64,000 nt of DNA. It comes from Pseudarthrobacter sp. NamB4. GTDB lineage: Bacteria > Actinomycetota > Actinomycetes > Actinomycetales > Micrococcaceae. The translations under genes were made by a program, and so were the position numbers. Location of the stretch: assembly GCF_005796185.1 (NCBI RefSeq), contig NZ_VAHM01000002.1:248001-312000 (forward strand). Reading direction: 5' to 3'. Position 1 is the stretch's first letter, and each line of letters begins with the position of its first letter. Below the pieces are notes generated by a model. The model saw only the letters and a list, made by a program, of their open reading frames with translations. It had not been told where the DNA came from and did no database searches. This document shows positions 17,677 through 25,812 of this stretch, piece after piece.

Positions 17677-20009
17677 CTAGCTCCCAAATGCCCGCAGAAT
17701 ATTACCGGCGTTGTGCTCCAGCGCCACGTGAGCGGTGTCGGAGACGGCGTCCGGGCCTTTCTGCTGGCCCAGGAAATCCACGAAACGATGGATGGCCTGT
17801 GCTGCCTTCTCGGCGTCACCGTCGGCAACCGCCTTCGAAGCCTGCTTGATGCCCGCTCGGAGCTGGCTGGCCACCGGCCCTGCCACGTCTCCTGAATCCA
17901 CCAGGTCTTCCAGTACATGCTCCAGGGCCTTCACGCTGCCGGGGAGCCACGCCGCGCGTAACGGAACGTCAGCGAAGTACATGTCTGACGCCAGGTAGAA
18001 GTCCGTGTAGGACGGCTGGTTGTAGCTGGTGTTCTGCCGGGCCACTTCCGCGCGGTACTGCGGATCCTGCATGAGGGTGTACAGCTTGTGGCTGGTTACC
18101 TCGGTGCTCATGAACATCCGTAGGGCCGAGCTGTCAGCCGTGCGCACCAGCATTTCCTCACGCCAGTCACCCACTACGTCTGCCACCAGGCTGGGGTTGC
18201 CCTTGGTGTCGTTGTTGGTGCGGGTGCCTGTCGCAGTGAGGAGCCTGCCGCGCTTCCAGTCGTCGATGCTGGGCGTCTGCTCCCTTGAGCCGTTGATGAG
18301 CTGCGTGGTCATGTCGGCAGCCCACTTGATGCTCATGTTGGTGCCGGGCCGGGCGGGATCGATGTCCGTGACGTGCATGGCGTCGCCGTGTCCCAGCCGC
18401 GCCTCGGTGCCAGGTGCCGCGCTGCCGGCAGGCAATGTGTCGAATGAGCTGTAGAGCACTGATCCGTCGTCGTCGATGGTGGCGGAGCCGTAGACAATCT
18501 CCTGCTTGCCGTCGCCGTCCACGTCCGACGCGCTGAGGGAGTGGAAGCCCTGCGTCGTGAGCCTGCCGTACTCGGGATCGGTGCCGTCACGGCCGTGCGG
18601 CGAATCGTTGAAGGGGTTGGTCATGGGCGTCCAGCCGGAATCGATGTTCCAGACGGGGGAGAGGCGGGTGCCGTCCCAGGTGTAGCTGGCCATGGTGGTG
18701 CGGGTGTAGTAGCCGCGGGCGAACACTGCGGCGGGCTTCTTGCCGTCCAGGTAGGCGACGCCGGCCAGGAACCTGTCCACGCGGTTACCCGGCTCGATGC
18801 GGGCCATGGCGTAATCGCCCCACATGAGGCCGTCGTCGTGCCTGCTGGCTTGTAGGCGACGGTCTGGAGTTCCTTGCCGGAGGCGCCTTCGAACACCGTC
18901 AGGTATTCGGGGCCGGAGACGATGAAGCCCTCGAATGCCCGCAGGTTGTTCCGTGCGCTGCGGGACGGGGCGTAAACGTCCATGAAGTGGTTGGCGAGCG
19001 CTTCGGCGTCCGTACGGGACAGCGGGTACTGGTACTGGGGCGCGATCCCGAAGGCTTGCTCCAGGGTGGCGGGCCAGTTGCCGGCCTTCACCTCAGGATG
19101 CGAACTCCAGTCCTGGAACATCTTCACGATGTGCTGGTAGTAGTCGGCGGCGCTCATCCGGTAGTCGTCGGAGTTGGAGTAGCCGGCGTCGATGTCGGAC
19201 TGCAGCAGCGAGATAAAGCGTTCGGAGGCAACCTGCCCGTCCGGGGTGTAGCTGGTGCTCTTGCTTCCCGGAGCTGTTTTCATCATCAGCTCGGCCCGGC
19301 CGTCGCCGTCGAAATCGTTCACCAGGAGTTGTGTGTAGTGCGCGCCGGAGCGGATGTTGACGCCAAGGTCGATCCGGTGGCGCAGGGTCCCGTCAGCCTT
19401 GTAGGTGTCCACGTAGGTGTTGCCCGTGTAGCCCACCTGCGAAACGTCCTTGGAGTTGTTCGGGTCCCACTTGACGATGAACTCGTACTGGCCGTCGCCG
19501 TCGACGTCTCCCACGGATGCGTCGTTTGCGTTGTAGCTGTATGCCTGCCCGGCAGGAGTCACGCCGTCGGCCGGCTTCTTCAGCGGGATGTCCTTGAAGT
19601 TGCCGCCCCAGGAGGTGGTGGTGGCACTGGAGTCCACTTCAGCGCCTTCGACGACGGCGCGCACCTGGTACTGCGACGCGGCGGTCCCGGAAGCATCCAG
19701 GAAGTTGGTGCTGTCAGTGACCGTCCCCAGCTTCTGCCCGTCGCGGTACACGTTGAAATCCGTGCCGGTGAGCCCGGTGGCGGAGGAGCCGGACGCTTCG
19801 TGGCCCAGGAGCCGCCAGCTCAGGAAGACGCCCTCCGACGTCTTTGCGGCCACCAGGCCGCGGTCCAGGTGGTCCAATTGGACGCCGGCGGCGCCGGGCT
19901 TGGGAGAACGTTCGACGGCGGTAGCAGGGGTGACGAGGCAGCCCACGGTAAGTGCAAGGCCGACGGCGGCGACGGACAGAAGGCGCACGGGAGTACTCCT
20001 CGGATTCAT
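17677..20009 (-). pseudogene. Secreted PL11 rhamnogalacturonan lyase with FIMAH-like tail, single-base frameshift
   Basis: The product starts with a signal peptide (RLLSVAAVGLALTVGCLV, cleavage near PATA) and continues as a family 11 polysaccharide lyase: LDRGLVA, FLSWRLLG, TDFNVYRDG, and calcium-binding propeller repeats GDVDGDGQYEF, NDFDGDGRAE and SDVDGDGKQEI. PL11 enzymes cleave the rhamnogalacturonan I backbone of pectin outside the cell. Near 18844, after YKP, one base appears to be missing; the following frame resumes at RHDDGLMWGDYAMARIEPG. The last 90 residues are a helical FIMAH-like module (LEDLVDSGDV to VDFLGQQKG). The ATG at 20009 has GAAAGGA upstream; a GTG seven codons later, after GAGGAG, is an alternative. 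If real, the lesion truncates the enzyme at about residue 388. Confidence 0.85.
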
Positions 20010-20033
20010 CAGTGAATCCTTTCAATCAGAAAT

Positions 20034-20049
20034 GGGAAAACGATTTCCC
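20034..20049. promoter_or_regulatory. LacI-type operator upstream of the rhamnogalacturonan lyase
   Basis: GGGAAAACGATTTCCC is a 16-bp sequence with perfect 6-bp arms and a central CG, the hallmark of LacI/GalR-family operators. It lies 25 bp upstream of the lyase start. It differs from the maltose-type operators at 13285 and 50164, so a different repressor, probably pectin- or rhamnose-related and outside the window, is inferred. Confidence 0.65.
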
Positions 20050-20147
20050 GACAACGTAGCGGGGGGAGAGTGCAGAAAACAAGCCTTGCGGGCGGGACGA
20101 AAAGAAGGTACCTGGAACGTTGTAGAAACGTCAGGAAACACCGATAG

Positions 20148-20192
20148 CCCGCCGCGGTGGCAGCCTGTTGATCGGCTGCACCACGGCGGGCT
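20148..20192 (-). terminator. Hairpin terminator of the epimerase/reductase operon
   Basis: GCCCGCCGCGGTGGCAGCC pairs with GGCTGCACCACGGCGGGC with two mismatches around an 8-base loop. It lies about 35 bases beyond the stop of the leftward epimerase gene and upstream of the lyase operator. Confidence 0.7.
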
Positions 20193-20225
20193 GGTTGGTC
20201 GGTGATATCTTCAGCAGGCGCTGGT

Positions 20226-21260
20226 TCAGGAGGTGCGGGGGCGGGCCCGCTCCGTCAATCGGTCGCTCAGCTCCATGAACTGCTGGTTCACCACCTGAAG
20301 TCCAGGGTTGGCGTCGTACCACTGCACAATTTCGCGGGCCCCGTCGGCGAACGGGACGGTTGCGCAGTAGTCCGGAACCAGCGACTTGATCTTGGCGTTG
20401 TCGAAGACCACTGAGTGGGAGCGGTCGCCCAGCAGGTTTGCCCCGAGCTCTGTGTTGTGGGCTGCAATGGTCTCGGATGCCACGTGGACCAGCTCGGGCT
20501 CGCGGACACCGGCTGCCCGCGCAAACAGGCGATAGATCTGGTTCCACGGCAGGTACTCGTCGGAGGTGATGGTGTAGCTTTCACCCACGGCCTGGGGTCT
20601 GCCGAGCAGCCCCACGAAAGCCTTGGCGAAGTCCTTGCTGTGCGTCAGTGTCCAGAGTGATGTGCCGTCTCCGTGTACCAGCACAGGCAGGCCGGCGCGC
20701 ATGCGGTGAATGTCCGTCCAGCCGCCCACCATGGCGATCTTGGTGCGGTCATAGGTGTGCGACGGGCGCACTACGGTGAGCGGGAAGTCCTGCTCGCGGT
20801 AGGCCTCGTAGAACAGTTCCTCACAGGCAATCTTGTCCCGTGAGTATTGCCAGAACGGGTTTTTCAGCGGGGTGGATTCCCGGATCGGCAACTGCGTTGG
20901 CGGCTTCTGGTAGGCGGAGGCGGAGCTGATGAACACATACTGGCCCGTCCGGCCCGCGAAGAGGTCCAGGCTGGCCTTGGCGTGATCCGGTGTGTAGGTG
21001 ATGAAGTCCGCGACTGAGTCGAACTCACGCCCGGCCAGCGCCGCGCGGACGGCAGAGGCGTCCCGTACGTCGGCAGTGAGGACTTCCGCTCCGCCCGGGA
21101 CCGGCCTGCCGGACCGGCCCCGGTTGAGCATGGTCAGCCGGTGGCCCAGCGCGACGGCGCGTTCCGCCGCCGCCGCGCTGATGACTCCGGTGCCGCCGAT
21201 GAAGAGGATGCTCCTCGGCGCGACCGTCCCGGCATCAGGGGCGGCCAATGGGTTCACCAC
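20226..21260 (-). CDS. NAD-dependent epimerase/dehydratase family (extended SDR) protein
   Basis: A 344-residue extended short-chain dehydrogenase. The Rossmann loop is near residues 20-28 (ILFIGGTGVIS), and the catalytic Tyr-x-x-x-Lys lies in WQYSRDK near residue 148, preceded by the Ser in FISSASAY. VVRPSHTYDR is the substrate-domain entry. GTG start codons at 21260 and 21257 overlap the stop of the upstream aldo/keto reductase (GTGGTGA), so translation is coupled. Substrate is probably a sugar or sugar nucleotide; the sequence does not say which. Confidence 0.85.
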   Translation of the reverse strand: MVNPLAAPDAGTVAPRSILFIGGTGVISAAAAERAVALGHRLTMLNRGRSGRPVPGGAEVLTADVRDASAVRAALAGREFDSVADFITYTPDHAKASLDLFAGRTGQYVFISSASAYQKPPTQLPIRESTPLKNPFWQYSRDKIACEELFYEAYREQDFPLTVVRPSHTYDRTKIAMVGGWTDIHRMRAGLPVLVHGDGTSLWTLTHSKDFAKAFVGLLGRPQAVGESYTITSDEYLPWNQIYRLFARAAGVREPELVHVASETIAAHNTELGANLLGDRSHSVVFDNAKIKSLVPDYCATVPFADGAREIVQWYDANPGLQVVNQQFMELSDRLTERARPRTS

Positions 21261-22225
21261 GCGTAGTCTTCCGGTGCCGTCTTGTGGCCGGGGAAGATGT
21301 CATCCAACCGCTTCAGCGCATCGGCGCCGAGCGTGACGTCCAAAGCCCGCACCGCGGCGTCGAGCTGTTCCTGGGTGCGCGGCCCCACGATGGGTGCCGT
21401 CACAGCTGGCTGGTGCAGGAGCCAGGCGAGGGCAATGTCGCCGGGTTCCTGCCCCAGTTCATCGGCAAAGTCCTCGTACTGCCGGATTTGGTCTTCGTGC
21501 TTCTTCAGCGTCTCCGCCGCCCGGCCCTCCGTGCGCCGGACGCCGTCGCGCTCTTTCTTCAGCACCCCGCCCAGAAGCCCGCCCTGAAGCGGTGACCACG
21601 GGATAAGCCCCAGCCCGTACTGCTGGGCGGCCGGGATCACTTCCAGTTCCACCTGCCGCATGAACAGGTTGTAGATGGACTGCTCGCTGACCAGGCCGGT
21701 GTAGTTGCGGCGCCGGGCTGCCTCCTGCGCCTGCGCGATGTGCCAGCCGGCGAAGTTGCTGCTGCCGGAGTACAGGATTTTGCCCTGCTGCACGGCCACC
21801 TCGATGGCCTGCCAGATCTCGTCCCAGGGGGTGTCCCGGTCAATGTGGTGGAACTGGTAGATGTCGATGTAGTCCGTCTGCAGGCGCTTCAGGCTCGCGT
21901 CCAGCGCGCGGCGGATGTTCAGCGCTGACAGCCTGGATTCGTTCGGCCGGTCCGTCATGGTCCCGTAGAGCTTGGTGGCCACCACCGTGTGCTCACGGCG
22001 CTCGCCGCCCTTGGCGAACCAGCGGCCGATTATCTCCTCGGTCCAGCCGCGGTGGCCTGCGCCGCCGTAGACGTTGGCTGTGTCGAAGAAGTTAATGCCC
22101 TGCTCGTGCGCCGAGTCCATGATGGAGTGGGCGTCGGCTTCCTTCGTCTGGGGGCCAAAGTTCATGGTTCCGAGGCAGAGGCGGGAAACTTTCAGGCCGG
22201 AACGGCCCAGGTGCGTGTACTGCAT
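21254..22225 (-). CDS. Aldo/keto reductase (YajO/Kv-beta-like)
   Basis: A 323-residue NADPH-dependent reductase. Catalytic residues are visible: Asp and Tyr in FFDTANVYG, Lys in VVATKLYG, His in YQFHHID. The start motif MQYTHLGRSGLKVSRLCLG is typical. Start at 22225 is supported by GAAAGGA; the upstream in-frame extension to 22336 is not conserved. The stop overlaps the epimerase gene start, making a two-gene operon. It may reduce a carbonyl sugar or convert it for the epimerase; this is inference. Confidence 0.9.
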   Translation of the reverse strand: MQYTHLGRSGLKVSRLCLGTMNFGPQTKEADAHSIMDSAHEQGINFFDTANVYGGAGHRGWTEEIIGRWFAKGGERREHTVVATKLYGTMTDRPNESRLSALNIRRALDASLKRLQTDYIDIYQFHHIDRDTPWDEIWQAIEVAVQQGKILYSGSSNFAGWHIAQAQEAARRRNYTGLVSEQSIYNLFMRQVELEVIPAAQQYGLGLIPWSPLQGGLLGGVLKKERDGVRRTEGRAAETLKKHEDQIRQYEDFADELGQEPGDIALAWLLHQPAVTAPIVGPRTQEQLDAAVRALDVTLGADALKRLDDIFPGHKTAPEDYAW

Positions 22226-22259
22226 TGCTGGATCCTTTCGTGGTTGGGCCTGCCGGAAC

Positions 22260-23081
22260 CTACATCTGGGTAAAGGCTGCGACGGCGGGATCGGACCCCT
22301 GGCGGGCCCCTGACTCAAGTGCGGTGATGGCGGCAAGCTCCTCGTTCGAGAGGGTGAGGGATGAGGCTGCGAAGTTTTCGCGGATCCGGCCGGCGTCGAT
22401 GGACTTGGGGATAACGATGTTTCCGGCCGCCAGGTGCCAGGCGAGTACCACCTGCGCGGTGCTGGCGTTGTGGGCGTCGGCGATGGCAGTCACCGCATTG
22501 CCGTTCAAGTCGGCGCCCCGTCCCAGGGGGCTGTAGGCCTCCACCTCGATGCCCAGGCCCCGGCACTTTGCTGCCAGCTCTGCCTGCTGGTAGCTGGGGT
22601 GCAGTTCGATCTGATTCACTGCCGGCACGATTTCGGCCGACTCCAGCAGGTTATCCAGGTGCTCAGCCAGGAAGTTGGAAACGCCGATGGCCCTGATCTG
22701 GTTGTTCTCGTACAGCCGCTCCATTTCCTTCCAGGCCTGCACGTACAGGTCCTGGGAGGGTACCGGCCAGTGGATGAGGTACAGGTCCACATAGTCCAGC
22801 CCCAGCGCTTTACGGCTGTTCTGGAACGCTTCCTGGGCCCGGTCCTGTTCCCCGTTCCGAAGTTTGGTGGTAACGAAAATGTCCTCGCGGGGAATGCCGG
22901 TAGCGGCGATCGCAGCTCCCACGCCTTCCTCGTTGCGGTAGGCCGCTGCTGTGTCGATGTGGCGGTATCCCGCTTCGAAGGCGTCTTCCACGGCGCGCTG
23001 GGTGTCCTCCGGAGGTACTTGGAAAACACCGAAACCAAGCTGTGGGATGGTGACGCCGTTGTTGAGTGTCAGCTCTGACAT
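22260..23081 (-). CDS. Aldo/keto reductase (2,5-diketo-D-gluconate reductase type)
   Basis: A 273-residue reductase with all catalytic residues: HIDTAAAYRNE (Asp, Tyr), VTTKLRN (Lys), YLIHWPVP (His), plus IGVSNF and VIPKSIDAGRIREN. GAGGAG lies 7 bases before the ATG at 23081. It is divergent from an MmyB-type regulator with a 17-bp palindrome in between, the arrangement in which such regulators control the adjacent oxidoreductase. It lies 34 bases upstream of the next reductase gene on the same strand, so all three minus-strand genes may be read together. Confidence 0.9.
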   Translation of the reverse strand: MSELTLNNGVTIPQLGFGVFQVPPEDTQRAVEDAFEAGYRHIDTAAAYRNEEGVGAAIAATGIPREDIFVTTKLRNGEQDRAQEAFQNSRKALGLDYVDLYLIHWPVPSQDLYVQAWKEMERLYENNQIRAIGVSNFLAEHLDNLLESAEIVPAVNQIELHPSYQQAELAAKCRGLGIEVEAYSPLGRGADLNGNAVTAIADAHNASTAQVVLAWHLAAGNIVIPKSIDAGRIRENFAASSLTLSNEELAAITALESGARQGSDPAVAAFTQM

Positions 23082-23211
23082 AAGGGGCTCCTCAATGGGT
23101 GCAGGGTGGGTGCCGGTGGCTCGACGCGAGAAAGCGGTTTCCGCTGGCTCGGTATCGAGCGTATGCATTTTTGGCCCGCAAGTCAGCAGCCCTGCCTGAT
23201 CCTGTTTTTCC

Positions 23212-23228
23212 TAGGACTGCCAGTCCTA
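23212..23228. promoter_or_regulatory. Palindromic operator between aldo/keto reductase and MmyB-type regulator
   Basis: TAGGACTGCCAGTCCTA has perfect 8-bp arms around one central base. It sits in the divergent intergenic region 37 bp from the regulator start and 130 bp from the reductase start. It is the obvious candidate binding site of the adjacent helix-turn-helix regulator. Confidence 0.7.
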
Positions 23229-23264
23229 CCTTCCTTGTACAACAGACCCGGGATACGGGGCACA

Positions 23265-24167
23265 ATGTTTTCCATGGGTCAAAGCGCCGAGTTCGGGAAA
23301 TTCCTCAAGGCAATGCGGTCCCGGCTGAGTCCCGAGGACGCCGGCGCGGGGCCCACGTCCGGCGCCCGCCGGGTTCCGGGTCTGCGCCGGGAGGAAGTGG
23401 CCCGGCTGGCAGGGGTCAGCACCGACTACTACGTCCGCCTGGAGCAGGGCAGGAACATCCATCCTTCACGCACGGTGCTGGAAGCGGTGTCCCGGGCGCT
23501 CCGGCTCAGCAGCAGCGAGCATGAGCACATGATGGACCTGCTGGAGCACTGCGCCGGGACTGCTCGGTCCAATGTCCCTGCGGCACAGGGCGTTCGCCCT
23601 GCGCTCCGGCAGCTCCTTGATGCAATGGGCGACGTGCCGGCCCTGGTGCTGGGACGGCGAAGTGATGTTCTGGCGGGAAACAGGATGGCCTTCCTGCTGT
23701 TTGCCGATTTCCCTGCCCTGCCGGCAAGCGAACGGAACCTGGCGCGCTGGATCATTCTTGATCCTGCCGCCCGCGAGCTTTTCCGGGACTGGAAAACTGT
23801 CGCCGCGGAAGCGGCGGGTGCACTGCGGCTCGACGTTGGCAGGCACCCCAACGACGCCCAGGCCAACCAGTTGGTGGGTGAGCTCGCGGTCCACAGTGAG
23901 CAGTTCAGACAGTGGTGGGCAGGTCACCGCGTGGCCACCCGGTCGGCGGGCAGCGTGCGGCTGCATCATGCCGCCGTCGGAGACCTGGAACTGAACTTTG
24001 AGAACCTGGCCCTTCCTGATGGTCCCGACCAGACGCTCAGGGTATATTCCGCGCGGGCAGGGTCGCCGTCAGCCGACGCTCTTGCACTGCTGGGGAGCCT
24101 TGGGGCGGCTGAGCCTGCATCGGAGCGGGGGAGTGCCGCTGCGGCAACCGCGGAGGCAGTGGAGTAG
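23265..24167 (+). CDS. Helix-turn-helix (XRE) regulator with MmyB-type ligand-binding domain
   Basis: A 300-residue DNA-binding protein. The helix-turn-helix lies near residues 30-80 (VPGLRREEVARLAGVSTDYY, VRLEQGR, SRTVLEAVSRAL). The C-terminal region (ALRQLLDAMGDVPALVLGRR, then NLARWIILDPAARELFRDW and SVRLHHAAVGDLELNFE) matches the MmyB-like ligand-binding fold, thought to bind fatty-acid-like ligands. MmyB-like regulators in actinobacteria are usually next to a reductase or dehydrogenase gene they control, as here. ATG codons at 23265 and 23274 are both possible starts. The palindrome at 23212 is the likely operator. Confidence 0.85.
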   Translation: MFSMGQSAEFGKFLKAMRSRLSPEDAGAGPTSGARRVPGLRREEVARLAGVSTDYYVRLEQGRNIHPSRTVLEAVSRALRLSSSEHEHMMDLLEHCAGTARSNVPAAQGVRPALRQLLDAMGDVPALVLGRRSDVLAGNRMAFLLFADFPALPASERNLARWIILDPAARELFRDWKTVAAEAAGALRLDVGRHPNDAQANQLVGELAVHSEQFRQWWAGHRVATRSAGSVRLHHAAVGDLELNFENLALPDGPDQTLRVYSARAGSPSADALALLGSLGAAEPASERGSAAAATAEAVE

Positions 24168-24296
24168 CGCCGCGGCGGGGAGATTGTACTCTTGGCCAGT
24201 CGCGGCCCTGCTTTCTGGCCATGAGCCCATTGGGAACGGACTGCGCTGTTCCTAGGCTGGAGTAACACGCTTTCTCCACCAAGGATGGTCTCAACG

Positions 24297-24512
24297 ATGA
24301 AACGCATCGCCCTGCTGAAGGAACGCCAGGCTGCCGCCGCCGGCACTCCCTCCACCGTTACCGGCTCACACTGCCCGGCGTCCGGCCTCTGGAGCCCGGA
24401 CCATGATCCGCACACCGTTTTGTCCTTCTTTGAAGGCAACGTATTTCCCGCGTTCGACGGCGCTCCCACGGTCTGGCGCCGACGCCAGACGGGTGCGGTG
24501 TCCGCGAACTAG
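24297..24512 (+). CDS. Small hypothetical protein
   Basis: A 71-residue basic protein with two cysteine-free halves around CPASGLWSPD; it ends in FEGNVFPAFDGAPTVWRRR. The Cys-Pro-x-Ser-Gly-x-Trp pattern plus EG..FP and a terminal W resembles small bacterial proteins of unknown function with the same spacing. AAGGA lies about 11 bases before the ATG at 24297; an ATG at 24285 is the alternative. No signal peptide. Convergent with the dodecin gene. Confidence 0.6.
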   Translation: MKRIALLKERQAAAAGTPSTVTGSHCPASGLWSPDHDPHTVLSFFEGNVFPAFDGAPTVWRRRQTGAVSAN

Positions 24513-24523
24513 TTAAAGCCAAA

Positions 24524-24600
24524 TGGCCCGCAGTAAACGTTCCAGCAACCTTCGTTGCGGCGTTCGTTGCGGCGTTCGTTGCGGCGTTTACTGCGGGCCA
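24524..24600. repeat. 16-bp inverted repeat enclosing three 12-bp tandem repeats
   Basis: TGGCCCGCAGTAAACG (24524-24539) and its exact complement CGTTTACTGCGGGCCA (24585-24600) flank 45 bases that contain TCGTTGCGGCGT three times in tandem (24552-24587). It lies between convergent genes, so it may terminate both transcripts. The perfect arms and tandem core also resemble a REP-type palindromic unit. Confidence 0.75.
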
Positions 24601-24616
24601 GCCTGGCTGGCGTAAA

Positions 24617-24829
24617 TCAGTGTTCTTCGAGGCGGAAGCCGATCTTCATGGTGACCTGCCAGTCAGCCACCTTGCCCTCTTCCAAGTGACCGCGGATCTC
24701 CTTGACCTCAAACCAGTCAAGGTTGCGGAGGGTCTGGGACGCCTTGGTGATTCCGTTGCGGACTGCGTCGTCCACACCCTGGTCCGATGTGCCGACGATT
24801 TCGGAAATGCTGTACGTGTGATTGGCCAA
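24617..24829 (-). CDS. Dodecin family flavin-binding protein
   Basis: A 70-residue protein with the complete dodecin sequence pattern: SISEIVGTSDQGVDDAVRNG, ITKASQTLRNLDWFEVKEIR and VADWQVTMKIGFRLEE. Dodecins form hollow dodecamers that store and protect riboflavin or FMN in the cytoplasm; the Trp in LDWFEV stacks on the flavin. The start codon is TTG at 24829, with GAGGAG 4-6 bases upstream. Single gene, convergent with the small gene before it. Confidence 0.9.
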   Translation of the reverse strand: MANHTYSISEIVGTSDQGVDDAVRNGITKASQTLRNLDWFEVKEIRGHLEEGKVADWQVTMKIGFRLEEH

Positions 24830-24950
24830 CTTCGCTCCTCGTGATCAAGTGCTCCCGGTTGCGGGCGGTCCTTGAAGACTAGTGGCATCCGCGGAGCCTT
24901 GACCAGCCCTTATGCGGATGTTCCGTCTGCCCGGCGCGCCTGAACATGGG

Positions 24951-25655
24951 CTACTTTCCCTCGAGCACCAGGTTCTTCAGGTCATCCAGTGTCTGCTGCA
25001 TATGCGCGTCCATAGCCTCGCGTGCCCTGGAGGAATCCTTCGACTGCAGCGCCTCTGCAATGGCCTGATGGTGCCGGATGGCGTGTTCCTGGATTGCCGG
25101 AACAGCGGATGTTTCCGTGCGCCGCTTCTCCAGGACCCGGTGCAGCGGCTCGAACAGCACGGACACAAAAACGTTGCCGGAAGCGTGGAGGATGACGTCG
25201 TGGAAGGCGAGGTCAGCCTCCACGAAGGCGGCGACGTCGTTGACCTCGTGGGCGGTGCTCATGGCAGCCACATGGGCAAAGAGGGTCTCGATGTCCTGCC
25301 CGGAAATACGTGTTGCCGCCAGTTCACACGCCCCGGTTTCAAGCATCCGGCGCAGTTCAATGAGCTGAATGGAAGCCTCAGCCTCATTCCGCCCTTCGGA
25401 AGCTGCCCGGAGTACCGCTTCCAGCGACGTCCAGCGGCTGAGGGGATTGACGAAGGTGCCGCGGCCGCGCTCAACACTGAGGATTCGCTGGGCCTGGAGC
25501 GTCTTCATGGCTTCGCGCACGGTCATCCGGCTGACCTCGTGCCGGGCGCTCAGCTCATGCTCTCCCGGAACAGTGGCGCCGGGCGGGAATTCACCCGCAA
25601 TGATGCGGTCAAGGAGCTCATCCGCGACCTCGCCCACCAGCGATTGCCTTGCCAT
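24951..25655 (-). CDS. FadR-type GntR transcriptional regulator
   Basis: A 234-residue regulator: winged helix at residues about 5-70 (VADELLDRIIAGEFPPG, PGEHELSARHEVSRMTVREA, GRGTFV) and a helical FCD ligand-binding domain at about 90-220, with the metal-binding FVEADLAFHDVILHASGN and HHQAIAEAL. It is divergent from the four-carbon acid sugar operon, and two TGTCAGACA sites lie in the shared region, so it most likely represses that operon until the acid sugar or an intermediate is present. Start at 25655 excludes a low-complexity extension that would run through the operator. Confidence 0.9.
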   Translation of the reverse strand: MARQSLVGEVADELLDRIIAGEFPPGATVPGEHELSARHEVSRMTVREAMKTLQAQRILSVERGRGTFVNPLSRWTSLEAVLRAASEGRNEAEASIQLIELRRMLETGACELAATRISGQDIETLFAHVAAMSTAHEVNDVAAFVEADLAFHDVILHASGNVFVSVLFEPLHRVLEKRRTETSAVPAIQEHAIRHHQAIAEALQSKDSSRAREAMDAHMQQTLDDLKNLVLEGK

Positions 25656-25676
25656 GCTGCCCCCGTCACTGCCGTC

Positions 25677-25692
25677 GTCAGATATGTCTGAC
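25677..25692. promoter_or_regulatory. GntR/FadR operator, proximal copy
   Basis: GTCAGATATGTCTGAC has 6-bp arms and contains TGTCTGACA, the complement of the TGTCAGACA core found again 65 bp away. It lies just upstream of the regulator start, suggesting autoregulation. Confidence 0.65.
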
Positions 25693-25742
25693 AAGTCTAC
25701 TTGCGCGTCTTTATGTGTTGTGCCACACTGGCAGTCCAACGA

Positions 25743-25759
25743 AAGATGTCAGACATCTT
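25743..25759. promoter_or_regulatory. GntR/FadR operator, operon-side copy
   Basis: AAGATGTCAGACATCTT is a perfect 17-bp palindrome (8-bp arms around a central A) with the TGTCAGACA core. It lies about 55-70 bp upstream of the kinase start, where it could block the operon promoter. Confidence 0.75.
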
Positions 25760-25812
25760 ACACTTCCCGTAACTCGGGATCCTTTCGGATTCAATTCACA
25801 ATGGAGTGCACT

